Below are positions 51,351 to 60,604 of a stretch of DNA of 64,000 bases, one piece after another. A model generated the notes under the pieces. That model was given only the letters and a program-made list of their open reading frames with translations. It did not search any database and was not told the DNA's origin. The DNA comes from Pseudomonadota bacterium (GTDB lineage: Bacteria > Bdellovibrionota > Bacteriovoracia > Bacteriovoracales > Bacteriovoracaceae): positions 806,001 through 870,000 of the forward strand of contig JAIYBW010000004.1 in assembly GCA_027488375.1 (NCBI GenBank), given 5' to 3'. The translations under genes and the position numbers were made by a program. The first letter of the stretch is position 1. Every line of letters begins with the position of its first letter.

Positions 51351-52163
51351 TTAGATCACAAAATACAAAATTGCAGCAGCAAGAATCCAGCGATAGAGTG
51401 CAAAATAAAAAAGTTTTATTCTAGCAATAAGTCCCATAAAAAAGTGAATAGTTAAAAAACCCACCGTAAATGAACTTAGAACTCCTATTAAAAGAACACT
51501 CAAATTCTCTTGAGAGGAATTGAGCAGGTCTGGAATTTCTTTTAAGATACCGGCCAGAATAATAGGAAGTGACATGAGAAAAGAATAAGATCCAGCTTCC
51601 TTTCTTTTCATTCCTAAGAGAAGAGCTGCACTTAATGTAATTCCAGATCGGCTGACACCAGGGAAAATAGCAATTGCTTGGGCCATTCCTATAAGGGCCG
51701 CCATCTTCCACTGTAAGCCTTTTTCCATCGGAGAATCAAGATGGGAGGATCGCTTCCAGTGACTACGATCGACAAGCCACAAGATGAGACCAAAGAATGA
51801 TAGATTAAAGACGATGATACTTGGATCTCTAGCTAATTTAGAAATTGGTAAAAGGAGGACAATACAAACAACACTTACAAAGGTTGAAATGATAAAATTT
51901 CGAGTAAACCACAGGGAAGAATTTCCATGGTTAAAATTAATCAATTTTAAATTCAAAGACTGTGCATGGAGGAATAAATCTTTTCTAAAATAAACGATAA
52001 CCGCTAAAGCGGTTCCCAAATGCATCATCAAATCGAAAACAACACCTGGGTCTTGAATTTTCATAATATGAGGTAATAAGGCAAGATGTCCCGAACTGCT
52101 CACAGGTAAAAACTCTGAAAGCCCTTGAATCACGCCATAAATTGTTGCTTCTAATGCATTCAT
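51351..52163 (-). CDS. uppP: Undecaprenyl-diphosphate phosphatase UppP
   Basis: A 270-residue inner-membrane phosphatase (BacA type) that recycles undecaprenyl carrier for cell-wall and surface-polymer synthesis. VIQGLSEFLPVSSSGHLALL and GVSRSGITLSAALLLGM, the two active-site regions with essential Glu, Ser, His and Arg residues, are present, along with several helices. It overlaps the FHA-RDD gene by one base (TAATG on the minus strand), so the two are co-translated. Its stop touches the stop of the giant lipoprotein gene (TAATTA). Confidence 0.96.
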   Translation of the reverse strand: MNALEATIYGVIQGLSEFLPVSSSGHLALLPHIMKIQDPGVVFDLMMHLGTALAVIVYFRKDLFLHAQSLNLKLINFNHGNSSLWFTRNFIISTFVSVVCIVLLLPISKLARDPSIIVFNLSFFGLILWLVDRSHWKRSSHLDSPMEKGLQWKMAALIGMAQAIAIFPGVSRSGITLSAALLLGMKRKEAGSYSFLMSLPIILAGILKEIPDLLNSSQENLSVLLIGVLSSFTVGFLTIHFFMGLIARIKLFYFALYRWILAAAILYFVI

Positions 52164-54550
52164 TAAATGGCCTCTTCATTTGAGTCAGACACTTCAATTT
52201 GAAAATAGTTTCTGTTATTTGTCTCAAAGGCCTCTTTGAGCTCTGAAAATTTTTGAAATAACTTTAGTCGTGGATCTTCATCAACTTCAGTTCCCTCAGC
52301 TGGAACTTGTAATTTATTAGTTTCTTTCATTTTCTCAACAATCAAGAAGATAGACTCAAGAGATTTTTTCCATACTTCAGATTCTGAGGAATCAGATCGC
52401 TTAAGAACGTCAGCACTTTTTTCAAAATAATAACCATATAGGGCCTGGGCCTTAGCTTGATCCATGACCTCATTTTTAATTTTGAGAGTTGAAAAGAAAT
52501 CAAGCACCTGAAATGGATTTAAGGTCTCAGCAGCTTCAGTGACTTGATAATCTGGGAACCAATTTGTCGTATCTAGTATGAATTTATAAAGCTTGCTCGA
52601 TAAATTATGTACGTTTTCTCTCTTATCATAATCCACTTTAAAAATTCGGCCTTGTCCCTTTATCAATGGTATTAACAAATCAAAAGGTTTTTGTTTTAAG
52701 TAAGAAAATCTTAAAAAATAAGCATTCCCTATTTTTATAAAATTGATTTCATCTACATTTTTGTATTCAACCAGGCCAAGTAAATTCAAACGATAATCCA
52801 TCATACCTTTTAACCAGGGCGAATATGTCTCCATATACTCAATCGCATTTTCTGCATTTAGATTTAAGCTCAACTTAGTAAAGCTTAGAACTTCATCTGC
52901 AAACTTGCGGTTTGATTTTTCGTCATTTTTTGCCTTGAAAGACTTATTTGAATTCTCTTGAGAGTAAACAAAATTATATATTTCAGGAAATTTTTCATAA
53001 AGGAGGAAATTGCCAGAGATGCCAATTCCTAAGAGTTCTTTCAAATCAAAACTTTTCATCAGTTCAACTTGGACACTTCGCTTAAGCTCAAGGTCATAAA
53101 TACCAAGTGAAGTTTTATACACAATCTTCTTCTTTTCAGCTGAAAATTTAAAGAGTGGAATGAAGTTTGTTTGAGCAGGATCATATTTGAGACTTAATCC
53201 AAGGAACTGAGATTCAGCAGGTATTTTATCTCCTTCTGTTTTCTCAAGTTGGGCCGGATTAACTTTGACTCTTTTCTCTGGAGTATCATTAACATAGATC
53301 GATTCAGGCAATTCAAATCCCTGAAATAGAGGAGAAAAAAGAGCAACGGCGAGAACTAAAGGAAGATAAAGGAGAATACCAATAATCGCAAAAAACTTCG
53401 AGCTCAGATAAGTATGTGTAAAAGTCATGAACTCTTTGAAAGTTCTTCTTGAAAAAATAGCAGGGAGATCAAATATGAGTAAAGGCCCTGTGACAAGCCC
53501 TAAAATGACTCGAACTCCACCACCAATTCTTTTCCAAATCATATTCCCATGAGATCTAATGCCTAAACCTATCTCAGAGATCGTCACTCCAAAGAGTAAG
53601 GTTGATAAAAATCTCACCATAAAGAAAAGAAAGACAAATGGCCCAAGGGCCGGAACCGTAGAAAACAAGGACTGAAGTTCTGTCGCGATATCTCCTAAAA
53701 TAGGATAATCATCCTTTACACCCATCCAGACGCCTGCCAAATCCATTTGGAAAAGATCATTAAGCATTCCAGGTAAATCGGCAACAAATGTCCTGAACTC
53801 ATCAAACGGAGAAACTATAATAAGCAGCGAATAGGCCAGCAACAGATCCGCCCCAACAGCAAAGACTCTCATCAAACTATTTGTTGCCGTTGAAGAATGA
53901 CCAGAAATAGAAACGGAAGCTGATTTTTTGCCCTTATTTTTGTTTTTATTTTTTTTAAGATTCTCTAAGATTGCATTTTTGTCCGACTTCTTCTCAACAG
54001 GAGCTTTATCTTTCTTCTTAAAGAAGCGTTTAAAAAATGATTCTTTTGAAGCCTCATCTGAGGCAGGCCCAGGTTTAGACTGAGGAATATAAACTTGCGT
54101 TGATTCCTTTAACTTGGCCAGAGACCCTTTAACTTCTTCCTTTGAAGCTTCTTCGACTTCAACAGGTGTATTTTTAGTAATAATCCTGATCTCCAGATCA
54201 CCAACCTGGATGACATCGGACTCCTCTAAGATAATGTTTCTACCCTGTGGTATTTTTTTTCCATTAACAAGAGTTCCGGAAACGCTCGCATGATCGAGAA
54301 GTGAAATCACTTCATCTTGAATCGTGAATGTACAATGACGAGGAGATATTGAAGGATCAGAAATGACAACATCCCCAACTTCACTCCCCAGAGATAATTG
54401 GGAGGTCAAGTCGTAAGTTGGAGTCCCCTCCATGTTGGTTAACTCAAGGGTGTGTGTTTTAACCCAACGAGAGCCGTCAACCTTTCCTAAAAGGCTTTCT
54501 GTGCCATCTTTTTTTGGCGCATCCTTACGACCAAAGAGTTTTTTGAACAC
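52163..54550 (-). CDS. FHA-domain and RDD-domain membrane protein
   Basis: A 795-residue protein starting at a GTG with a GAGGAAC site. Residues about 45 to 125 form an FHA domain (LGSEVGDVVISDPSISPRHC, SGTLVNGKK), but the usual G-R is G-S, so phosphothreonine binding may be weak. A Lys/Ser/Glu-rich linker (130 to 220) leads to an RDD membrane domain from about 226 (MRVFAVGADLLLAYSLLIIV, VRFLSTLLFGVTISEIGLGI), with three or more helices. After a last helix (385 to 408) there is a 390-residue domain that would be periplasmic. This combination suggests signal-controlled membrane assembly. It overlaps uppP and is divergent from the 1070-residue exported protein. Confidence 0.82.
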   Translation of the reverse strand: MFKKLFGRKDAPKKDGTESLLGKVDGSRWVKTHTLELTNMEGTPTYDLTSQLSLGSEVGDVVISDPSISPRHCTFTIQDEVISLLDHASVSGTLVNGKKIPQGRNIILEESDVIQVGDLEIRIITKNTPVEVEEASKEEVKGSLAKLKESTQVYIPQSKPGPASDEASKESFFKRFFKKKDKAPVEKKSDKNAILENLKKNKNKNKGKKSASVSISGHSSTATNSLMRVFAVGADLLLAYSLLIIVSPFDEFRTFVADLPGMLNDLFQMDLAGVWMGVKDDYPILGDIATELQSLFSTVPALGPFVFLFFMVRFLSTLLFGVTISEIGLGIRSHGNMIWKRIGGGVRVILGLVTGPLLIFDLPAIFSRRTFKEFMTFTHTYLSSKFFAIIGILLYLPLVLAVALFSPLFQGFELPESIYVNDTPEKRVKVNPAQLEKTEGDKIPAESQFLGLSLKYDPAQTNFIPLFKFSAEKKKIVYKTSLGIYDLELKRSVQVELMKSFDLKELLGIGISGNFLLYEKFPEIYNFVYSQENSNKSFKAKNDEKSNRKFADEVLSFTKLSLNLNAENAIEYMETYSPWLKGMMDYRLNLLGLVEYKNVDEINFIKIGNAYFLRFSYLKQKPFDLLIPLIKGQGRIFKVDYDKRENVHNLSSKLYKFILDTTNWFPDYQVTEAAETLNPFQVLDFFSTLKIKNEVMDQAKAQALYGYYFEKSADVLKRSDSSESEVWKKSLESIFLIVEKMKETNKLQVPAEGTEVDEDPRLKLFQKFSELKEAFETNNRNYFQIEVSDSNEEAI

Positions 54551-54711
54551 TCGAACGTTCCTCGCTAAAACTATTGAAATTACTTATTTTAGTTTCACTT
54601 TTTTTTGTTGAAATGCCAAGCGTCTCAATAAGTTGGATAAATTTTCTCTGCCTTTTAAAAAACAGGCTTAAAATGCCTAAAGCTTGAGTGAAATCGTTTC
54701 AAGATGAAACT

Positions 54712-54738
54712 TAAAATTTTTGAGCAAATAACCGAAAA
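54712..54738 (+). promoter_or_regulatory. FliA-like promoter of the 1070-residue exported protein gene
   Basis: TAAAATTT, exactly 11 nt, ACCGAAAA. The -35 matches 7 of 8 and the -10 6 of 8. It lies in the 221-bp divergent region, 33 nt before the ATG at 54772. Confidence 0.5.
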
Positions 54739-54771
54739 ACAAGAAGATACAGTAAACATCAAAGGTAGCTC

Positions 54772-57700
54772 ATGAAAAAAAACAATCTCTCTTCTCTTAT
54801 TACTCTCAGTTTGAGTTTAGAGATGATCCTCTCACCTCTGCCAGCTCTGGCCGATAACACCAGCAAAGTGAATGCTTCTCAAGTCATGGAAGGATTAAAT
54901 TTTGGAATGGGCCTTTATAATCAAGTCAGAGGTAATAACCCAAACTATGGTGACCCTCTTAATGGCTCCATGATGCCAGCTTCCCAGATGCCTCCGCAAA
55001 TGGCTTCAGATATGGCCGAACTTCAAAAACAACAAACACCTCTACCAGATAAATACTTTACTCTACAAAACATGCAAAAGATTCCTGGCCTTATGGAATA
55101 CATAGGAGTCATGAATGGTCTTACAGCTGCAACTCGCGGCAAACCGATCAATCCGGCACAACTCAATTGTACGACTTTACCGACAACACTTTTTGAGGCG
55201 AATAATGAAGTTTGTCGAAACGGTACCATTAATGCCATGGCCGGTAACATTGAATTCCAAAAAGCCGAAGCCGGGGCCTATTACAATCAGTACCTTCAAG
55301 TAGAAAAGACTTACAAAAATTATTCTGAAGATTCAAACGTCGGCGGCCAGGCTTATGGTACAGGATGTATGAACGATGCCATGCAAATCCTAAAGGGTTT
55401 CTTTGATTATAGAACTGCCCAACTTGATGCCACGATCGGAGAAATGGAAAAAGCTCTCACTAACTTTGAGGAGCAACGGAAGGCAGAATTAACCAGCATT
55501 AAACAATCGACGGCAGTCCTAAATGGTGAGGACTCTCAATTTGCCAAGGAATTCAAGAACTCTGGTATTTTTGATTATGAAAAACGCTTCAATGATCCGG
55601 CCTGTAACTCTATCTTTCCTCAGAAAGGTAAAGATGGCGTTTCAAAACTTGGTAAGAGTAAAGGTCTTTTGGGTATTGAAGAAAAACTTCAAAATGATTT
55701 TTCAACAGCTCCTGAAGGATCAAAGTATTCTCCAGAACAATTTTTCTCAAAGAATGCAGAGATTGTTGCAGATATTACAAAAATGGCAGATCAAGTTTCA
55801 GAGCAGGCCAACCTTAACTTCAACGAAATTTCCAGTGGAAACCAAGGCTACAGTTCCTTCCTTGATAGAGTCGGCCAAGATGTCTCGTCTGAAACTGGCG
55901 CTAGCCAAGCCTTAAATAAATCTTTCTTTGCAGATCTTCAGGGGAAATTTACCAAAGTTAGAAATCAACTTGATGAAGAAAGCAAACTTATAGCTTCAGA
56001 ATTAGGTCAAGGTAGCAAACTAGCACTCGATCAAGTAAGTAAAATTGAAAGTGAGACATCCTTTAATGCTGAGGTCACTTCTCTTGAGAACGCCATGAAA
56101 GCAAAATGTGTAAGCGAAACGGGAGTTGATACGGCCCTCAGTAGAGTTTATGATCCAAAACTTTCAAAAGAAGCCAATAAGCAAACATCTGCTCAGGTCA
56201 GAAAAAAACTAACGGCCATTCTTAATGACATTAATCTCTCACCAGAGAAAAAAATTGAGCGCCTCAAGGAACTCGACACTCAAAGTGCGAATCGTTATGA
56301 AATGAAGCTTGATGCCAATTATGAAATTCAAGAATTAAAGGCCGATGGTTCAATCGCTAAAAAAACAGTCAGTGCCGCTGGCCGAGTCACTCCTGGTGGC
56401 TACTTCACAGATGTCATCAAAAATTGTGAAACTCAATTCCAAGTTAATAAACTCAATAATAAGCTCTCAGGTAAAGAAGCCATTAAAAGACTTCGTACTC
56501 TAAAACAAGATTATAAAAAAGCTGCTCGTCAGCACTCTCAAGATATCCGTGGTGAAATCATCAAAAAAATGATTGATTGCGGAGGCAATGGCGCCAAAGC
56601 TGCAAGTGCTGGAGTTGGAACTTGTGGACCAGATAAACTTGATATGACGAAATCTGGTTTTTGTACCAAAGCTGCCTTTTCTTGTTCATCAAACATGAAA
56701 ACTTGTACTGATAAAGCACAAAAGTTTGTAAAAGAGATCAAAGATGAGAGACTGAAATTAACAACAAATTATAATGCCAACGTTGAACTTCATCGCAAGC
56801 AACTTGTTATGATCTTTGACAACTCTTTAAAAAAATACACTGTTGAAGCTGAAGCCATGCGTGCACAATTCGGTGCGGGCTTTACTGTGCCAACAGGAAT
56901 CAATCGGGACATTCAAGATGGCACTCAATTTGATTCTAGCTTTCAAGCTGACGCTAATGACAAGCTAGAGATTAAAGATCCAAAGAAATATCTTAATATG
57001 GTCAAGACCAACATGCTCGCATTGAAGGATCAAGTTAAAGCTCAGCAAGATGAGATTATTGGTAGCAATGGTCTACTTGCCTCACATATCAAAGCCACTA
57101 AAGAGAACTATCAAAAAAATGTTATCGGACAGGCCCAGAGCTTTGCTCAGAGATGTTTAGCTGCTTACAACTCTTATGGAAGCATCGTTAAAGAGCAACA
57201 GGATCAATATAACAAAACCATGGGTGAAATGGGCCAAAAAAATACCGAGCTTTGTTCTAAGTATAATCAGATCATGAGCAATAATCCAAATGGTGCTTGT
57301 GATACATTCGAATCCGTAGGAACCGATGCTTTAAAAGCTGCAGCAGCTGCCGGAGGAAATGTATCGCAGATTCAGTACACTATAGATACCATGCAGAAAC
57401 GCTGTGCTGGTGCTGCCAAAGAAATGGATGATGCTGACGAGATCTGTGCCATGGATAATAGAGCTCCATTTGAGGAATACTTTGAATCAAAATATAAAGG
57501 TAAAGGTGGTCTTGAAGTTGCCTGTAATATTGATTTAAAAGATGATGCAAATAAAGAAAATTGGTGTAGTAAAACTCCTGCGAAAGAGACAATTGATAAA
57601 TTTAGTGTTCCAAAGACTGATATCAATGCCGCTCGATTACAAGCCAATGGAGAAGTTGGTGGAAAAGGAGATGGTTGCATCATTACTAATAAGGATGGTG

Positions 57701-57984
57701 AATCGGCTGGAGATTTCTCTGAGGGTGGTGTAAAAATGGGTTATTACTTTGCGTACAAATGTACCGGCAAAGCAACTTACGACTGTTCCGGGGTTAAAAA
57801 CAAAATCAAATTTGCATACTCCGCTGCTCTCTCGGCTGGAAAACTAAATGATGAATCTGAAGCCGGATCAGTCCCAGCAAGCTGCCCGGCGAACAATAAC
57901 TCAGGTCAATTTAATACGAAATCTCTGTTTCCTGATGGCTCAACTCCAGCAGCCTACCAGGGAACAAATGCGACAAGGCAATAA
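54772..57984 (+). CDS. Large exported, helix-rich protein
   Basis: A 1070-residue exported protein. The signal peptide (SSLITLSLSLEMILSPLPALA) has an AxA site. After it comes a Met, Asn and Gln rich segment, then long stretches of charged helix (KALTNFEEQRKAELTSIKQ, RLKELDTQSANRYEMKLDA, ALKDQVKAQQDEIIGSNG) with coiled-coil character. A cysteine cluster sits near the middle (CGPDKLDMTKSGFCTK, CSSNMKTC) and others near the C terminus. There is no transmembrane segment or lipobox. The family is unknown. AAAGGTAG precedes the ATG. It is followed by a hairpin and then the metallopeptidase lipoprotein gene 55 bp later. Confidence 0.78.
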   Translation: MKKNNLSSLITLSLSLEMILSPLPALADNTSKVNASQVMEGLNFGMGLYNQVRGNNPNYGDPLNGSMMPASQMPPQMASDMAELQKQQTPLPDKYFTLQNMQKIPGLMEYIGVMNGLTAATRGKPINPAQLNCTTLPTTLFEANNEVCRNGTINAMAGNIEFQKAEAGAYYNQYLQVEKTYKNYSEDSNVGGQAYGTGCMNDAMQILKGFFDYRTAQLDATIGEMEKALTNFEEQRKAELTSIKQSTAVLNGEDSQFAKEFKNSGIFDYEKRFNDPACNSIFPQKGKDGVSKLGKSKGLLGIEEKLQNDFSTAPEGSKYSPEQFFSKNAEIVADITKMADQVSEQANLNFNEISSGNQGYSSFLDRVGQDVSSETGASQALNKSFFADLQGKFTKVRNQLDEESKLIASELGQGSKLALDQVSKIESETSFNAEVTSLENAMKAKCVSETGVDTALSRVYDPKLSKEANKQTSAQVRKKLTAILNDINLSPEKKIERLKELDTQSANRYEMKLDANYEIQELKADGSIAKKTVSAAGRVTPGGYFTDVIKNCETQFQVNKLNNKLSGKEAIKRLRTLKQDYKKAARQHSQDIRGEIIKKMIDCGGNGAKAASAGVGTCGPDKLDMTKSGFCTKAAFSCSSNMKTCTDKAQKFVKEIKDERLKLTTNYNANVELHRKQLVMIFDNSLKKYTVEAEAMRAQFGAGFTVPTGINRDIQDGTQFDSSFQADANDKLEIKDPKKYLNMVKTNMLALKDQVKAQQDEIIGSNGLLASHIKATKENYQKNVIGQAQSFAQRCLAAYNSYGSIVKEQQDQYNKTMGEMGQKNTELCSKYNQIMSNNPNGACDTFESVGTDALKAAAAAGGNVSQIQYTIDTMQKRCAGAAKEMDDADEICAMDNRAPFEEYFESKYKGKGGLEVACNIDLKDDANKENWCSKTPAKETIDKFSVPKTDINAARLQANGEVGGKGDGCIITNKDGESAGDFSEGGVKMGYYFAYKCTGKATYDCSGVKNKIKFAYSAALSAGKLNDESEAGSVPASCPANNNSGQFNTKSLFPDGSTPAAYQGTNATRQ

Positions 57985-58001
57985 TAGCCTGAGTAAAACT
58001 C

Positions 58002-58029
58002 TCGGTTGAGATCACAAAATCTCAACCGA
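58002..58029 (+). terminator. Strong hairpin between the 54772 and 58040 genes
   Basis: An 11-bp perfect stem (TCGGTTGAGAT with ATCTCAACCGA) and a 6-nt loop. No T-run follows, so it may be a processing or partial-termination site. Its 3' arm overlaps the FliA-like box ACCGATAA (58025-58032), next to the AAGG ribosome site of the next gene. Confidence 0.45.
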
Positions 58030-58032
58030 TAA
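58025..58032 (+). promoter_or_regulatory. FliA-like -10 box before the metallopeptidase lipoprotein gene
   Basis: ACCGATAA, 7 of 8 to consensus, 7 nt before the ATG at 58040. No good -35 exists at N11 (TTGAGATC). A start from it would exclude the AAGG ribosome site, so it may be a coincidence of the hairpin arm. Confidence 0.25.
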
Positions 58033-58039
58033 GGTTCTT

Positions 58040-60604
58040 ATGATAGTAAGTCAATGGATGACCAACACTTTCAAAACAACCGCAACAGCACTTTTTCAGT
58101 GTGTAATCCTTATTAGTTTTTTTGTCTCATGTAATCCCACAGAAATTACATCAAGTGGTCAGCGGGCCGGAACTTCATACGCCAACGGCGAGCTGGCCAA
58201 TATGGCCTTTATCTATCGCGATAGTCCCTACATTCTTGAAGGTCCAAATTATGGGCCAAATGCAGATATGAAAGGCTCAGTGGATTTTAGTATTCCTGAA
58301 TTTATTACGAATAAATCATCTCTCAAAGGTGACTGTACTCTCCAACTCTTTTCAGGTGTCGTAACGATTCAAGACTGCATTCATTCGTATGATTCAAAAT
58401 CACCTTCTCAGCAACTTCTACCAAGAAAAGCTGATGGCACATGGATTTTTGCTCCAAACTCTTCTGAGTTTTATCAAGTGAACGCTCTTTACCATATCCA
58501 GCAAGGTGTAAACACATTCTTTGATAAACTTTCGTTTGCCTACAATGAACTTCATGCTCCAACTTCATCAATGGCGTCAAAAGCAAAATCGATTCCTAAA
58601 TATTTACCAAGCACAGGACTCTTTTGGTTCCAGGCCATCACACCAGCAAACGATAATTATTTCAGAAATAGTTTTTTAAGTTCCTATGCCCTTTGTAACT
58701 TAGAGAATAATGCTCGATTCAGTGTGGCGGCACCGGAATTGTGTTTTGGAAAATCTTCTCAGTATAAATCTTTCTTTTTTATTCAAGACCCTTCAATCGT
58801 CTATCATGAGCTTGGTCACGCCCTGATCGCCATCATGATGAATTTTAGAAACGGACGTCCGCAAACTCTAGCACCATCAACATACCATCCTCTTCGGTCA
58901 AACTTAGGCTCCTATGGTTATGATGAAGCAGGTTCGTTAGGTGAAGGTTTTGCTGATTACTATAGCTTTGTGATGAACAAGAGAACCCATTTTGCTGAAT
59001 GGTCATTGGGAAAATTTCAATCATCACGTCCTATCAGTGAAGAAGATCCCTCTCACATCACAGGTATCAACACAACAGCTGAGGGAAGACTCTCCTATCC
59101 TCAATTTCTTCTTTATGATTCAAATCATCCAACGGTACCGATTGAAGATATCCATCTATCTGGACAGATTACTTCACACTATCTTGTGGCCCTCACGAAA
59201 TCTCTTCAAACTGAATGTTCAATGCCAACGGCCGAAGCCCATAATATTTCAACATCCTATGTGATGATGCTGGTTGCTGAGACATTTAGTGAGCTTGGTG
59301 ACTTAAATGCCGTCGGTATAGATACCTCTTCTGGCTCTGCCTTTAATCCAAGTACTTTCCCTTATCGATTGAATAATCTTGATGAGAATGCCTCTTTCAC
59401 TTGGGCCCATTTAATTAACCCTCCAACGTACAGAAAGTTTTATCAAATCTTTGCCAAAAATTTAAATCGTTATGTGACTGAAAAATTATGTCCAACTTTT
59501 ACTCAAGATGAATCTGAAAAACTCCTCGATGATTATGGTCTTCTGCTTTTTAAAACTTACAATAATAATGGTTCAACAACGAAGAGTAAGACTGTTCAGC
59601 TTAATTTAAATAGCCCTGGTCAAACAATCACAGGTGTTGCACCGAAACCAGTACTTGAAAATAACCGCCGAAAATCTGTCCTCGTTTCAAAAGAACTTTT
59701 AGACCTTGCACCGGTTGATACAGAAAAAGATGTGGCCACCTACTATATTATTGATGACCAAGAAAGCATGAGTGCGATTGTTCAAAATCTTTTATTTAAA
59801 GGCACACCAGTTCCTATCACAAAGAATGTGGCCAGTGTTGAGTACAACAACTCAAACATTAAAGTTTCACCAGGTGAAGTGATAGCGATTATCCCTAACC
59901 TCTTCAATAACTCTAACAGCACGATGGGTGGAATTCACCTCCTCGCTACGGACTGGGATCATGCCCATATTGAGGAAACATCGACAGGAAACTTCAAACC
60001 TTGCGTGATTGATGGTGTCACAACCGTCGCCCAAGGAGCAGAAGCAGGAAAGACATGTACCTCGACCATGACGAGCTATAAGAGAAATATCAAGAACGCA
60101 TCAACTGGCGAATTCAGTACTGAAGCTGCAGCACCAGTTTGCCTTGTTCAAGTTGAAGACGGAGATGTGACTCGTTGGGTTTCTCAAAATGAATTTAGAC
60201 GAAAACAAGGACTCACCCTTAATGATAAAGATTGTCTAGGCTATGGCGGAACTGGGGCTTTTGAAGATTTTACATTCAATCCTCACGAATGCCTCGTTCG
60301 AGTTCTTCCGGGTTCAAGTTCTGCTTATTTTTCAAAAATTGATCCTCAGAAATCTTATGTTGAGACAGTCAGGACTGGAAATCCAGATCATATCTTCAGT
60401 CCGACCAATGCGATCCTTTTTGAAGTTAATAAATGGATTCCACCTGGGACGAAATTTAGATGCCGGATGAGAGCAAAATTCAGTAACTGCTCAGACTGCT
60501 TTAATGATCCTAATGATGCAACAAAAGATGATTATATTGATGCTGAGTATAATGGAGCGAAGCCATTTAAAATTATTAACGTTGAGTTTGATGTAAATGA
60601 CTAA
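58040..60604 (+). CDS. Lipoprotein with gluzincin-like metallopeptidase motif
   Basis: An 854-residue lipoprotein (lipobox SFFVSC). HELGH at residues 256 to 260 and, 42 residues later, GSLGEGFADYYSF with E302 form the HExxH...E pattern of gluzincins, like the fungalysin/thermolysin clan (NEGxxD-type). The N-terminal 240 residues may be a separate domain, and the C-terminal 500 residues hold several cysteines near the end (CRMRAKFSNCSDC). AAGG lies 6 nt upstream of the ATG. It overlaps the next gene by 8 nt. It probably acts outside the cytoplasm; the substrate is unknown. Confidence 0.75.
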   Translation: MIVSQWMTNTFKTTATALFQCVILISFFVSCNPTEITSSGQRAGTSYANGELANMAFIYRDSPYILEGPNYGPNADMKGSVDFSIPEFITNKSSLKGDCTLQLFSGVVTIQDCIHSYDSKSPSQQLLPRKADGTWIFAPNSSEFYQVNALYHIQQGVNTFFDKLSFAYNELHAPTSSMASKAKSIPKYLPSTGLFWFQAITPANDNYFRNSFLSSYALCNLENNARFSVAAPELCFGKSSQYKSFFFIQDPSIVYHELGHALIAIMMNFRNGRPQTLAPSTYHPLRSNLGSYGYDEAGSLGEGFADYYSFVMNKRTHFAEWSLGKFQSSRPISEEDPSHITGINTTAEGRLSYPQFLLYDSNHPTVPIEDIHLSGQITSHYLVALTKSLQTECSMPTAEAHNISTSYVMMLVAETFSELGDLNAVGIDTSSGSAFNPSTFPYRLNNLDENASFTWAHLINPPTYRKFYQIFAKNLNRYVTEKLCPTFTQDESEKLLDDYGLLLFKTYNNNGSTTKSKTVQLNLNSPGQTITGVAPKPVLENNRRKSVLVSKELLDLAPVDTEKDVATYYIIDDQESMSAIVQNLLFKGTPVPITKNVASVEYNNSNIKVSPGEVIAIIPNLFNNSNSTMGGIHLLATDWDHAHIEETSTGNFKPCVIDGVTTVAQGAEAGKTCTSTMTSYKRNIKNASTGEFSTEAAAPVCLVQVEDGDVTRWVSQNEFRRKQGLTLNDKDCLGYGGTGAFEDFTFNPHECLVRVLPGSSSAYFSKIDPQKSYVETVRTGNPDHIFSPTNAILFEVNKWIPPGTKFRCRMRAKFSNCSDCFNDPNDATKDDYIDAEYNGAKPFKIINVEFDVND

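Noticed and set aside
51421-51711. A 96-codon minus-strand frame inside uppP
   Set aside because: uppP motifs are in the other frame; no start signal here.
55523-55915. A 130-codon frame inside the 1070-residue protein gene
   Set aside because: Same strand, other frame, no ribosome site; it is a shadow of the long gene.
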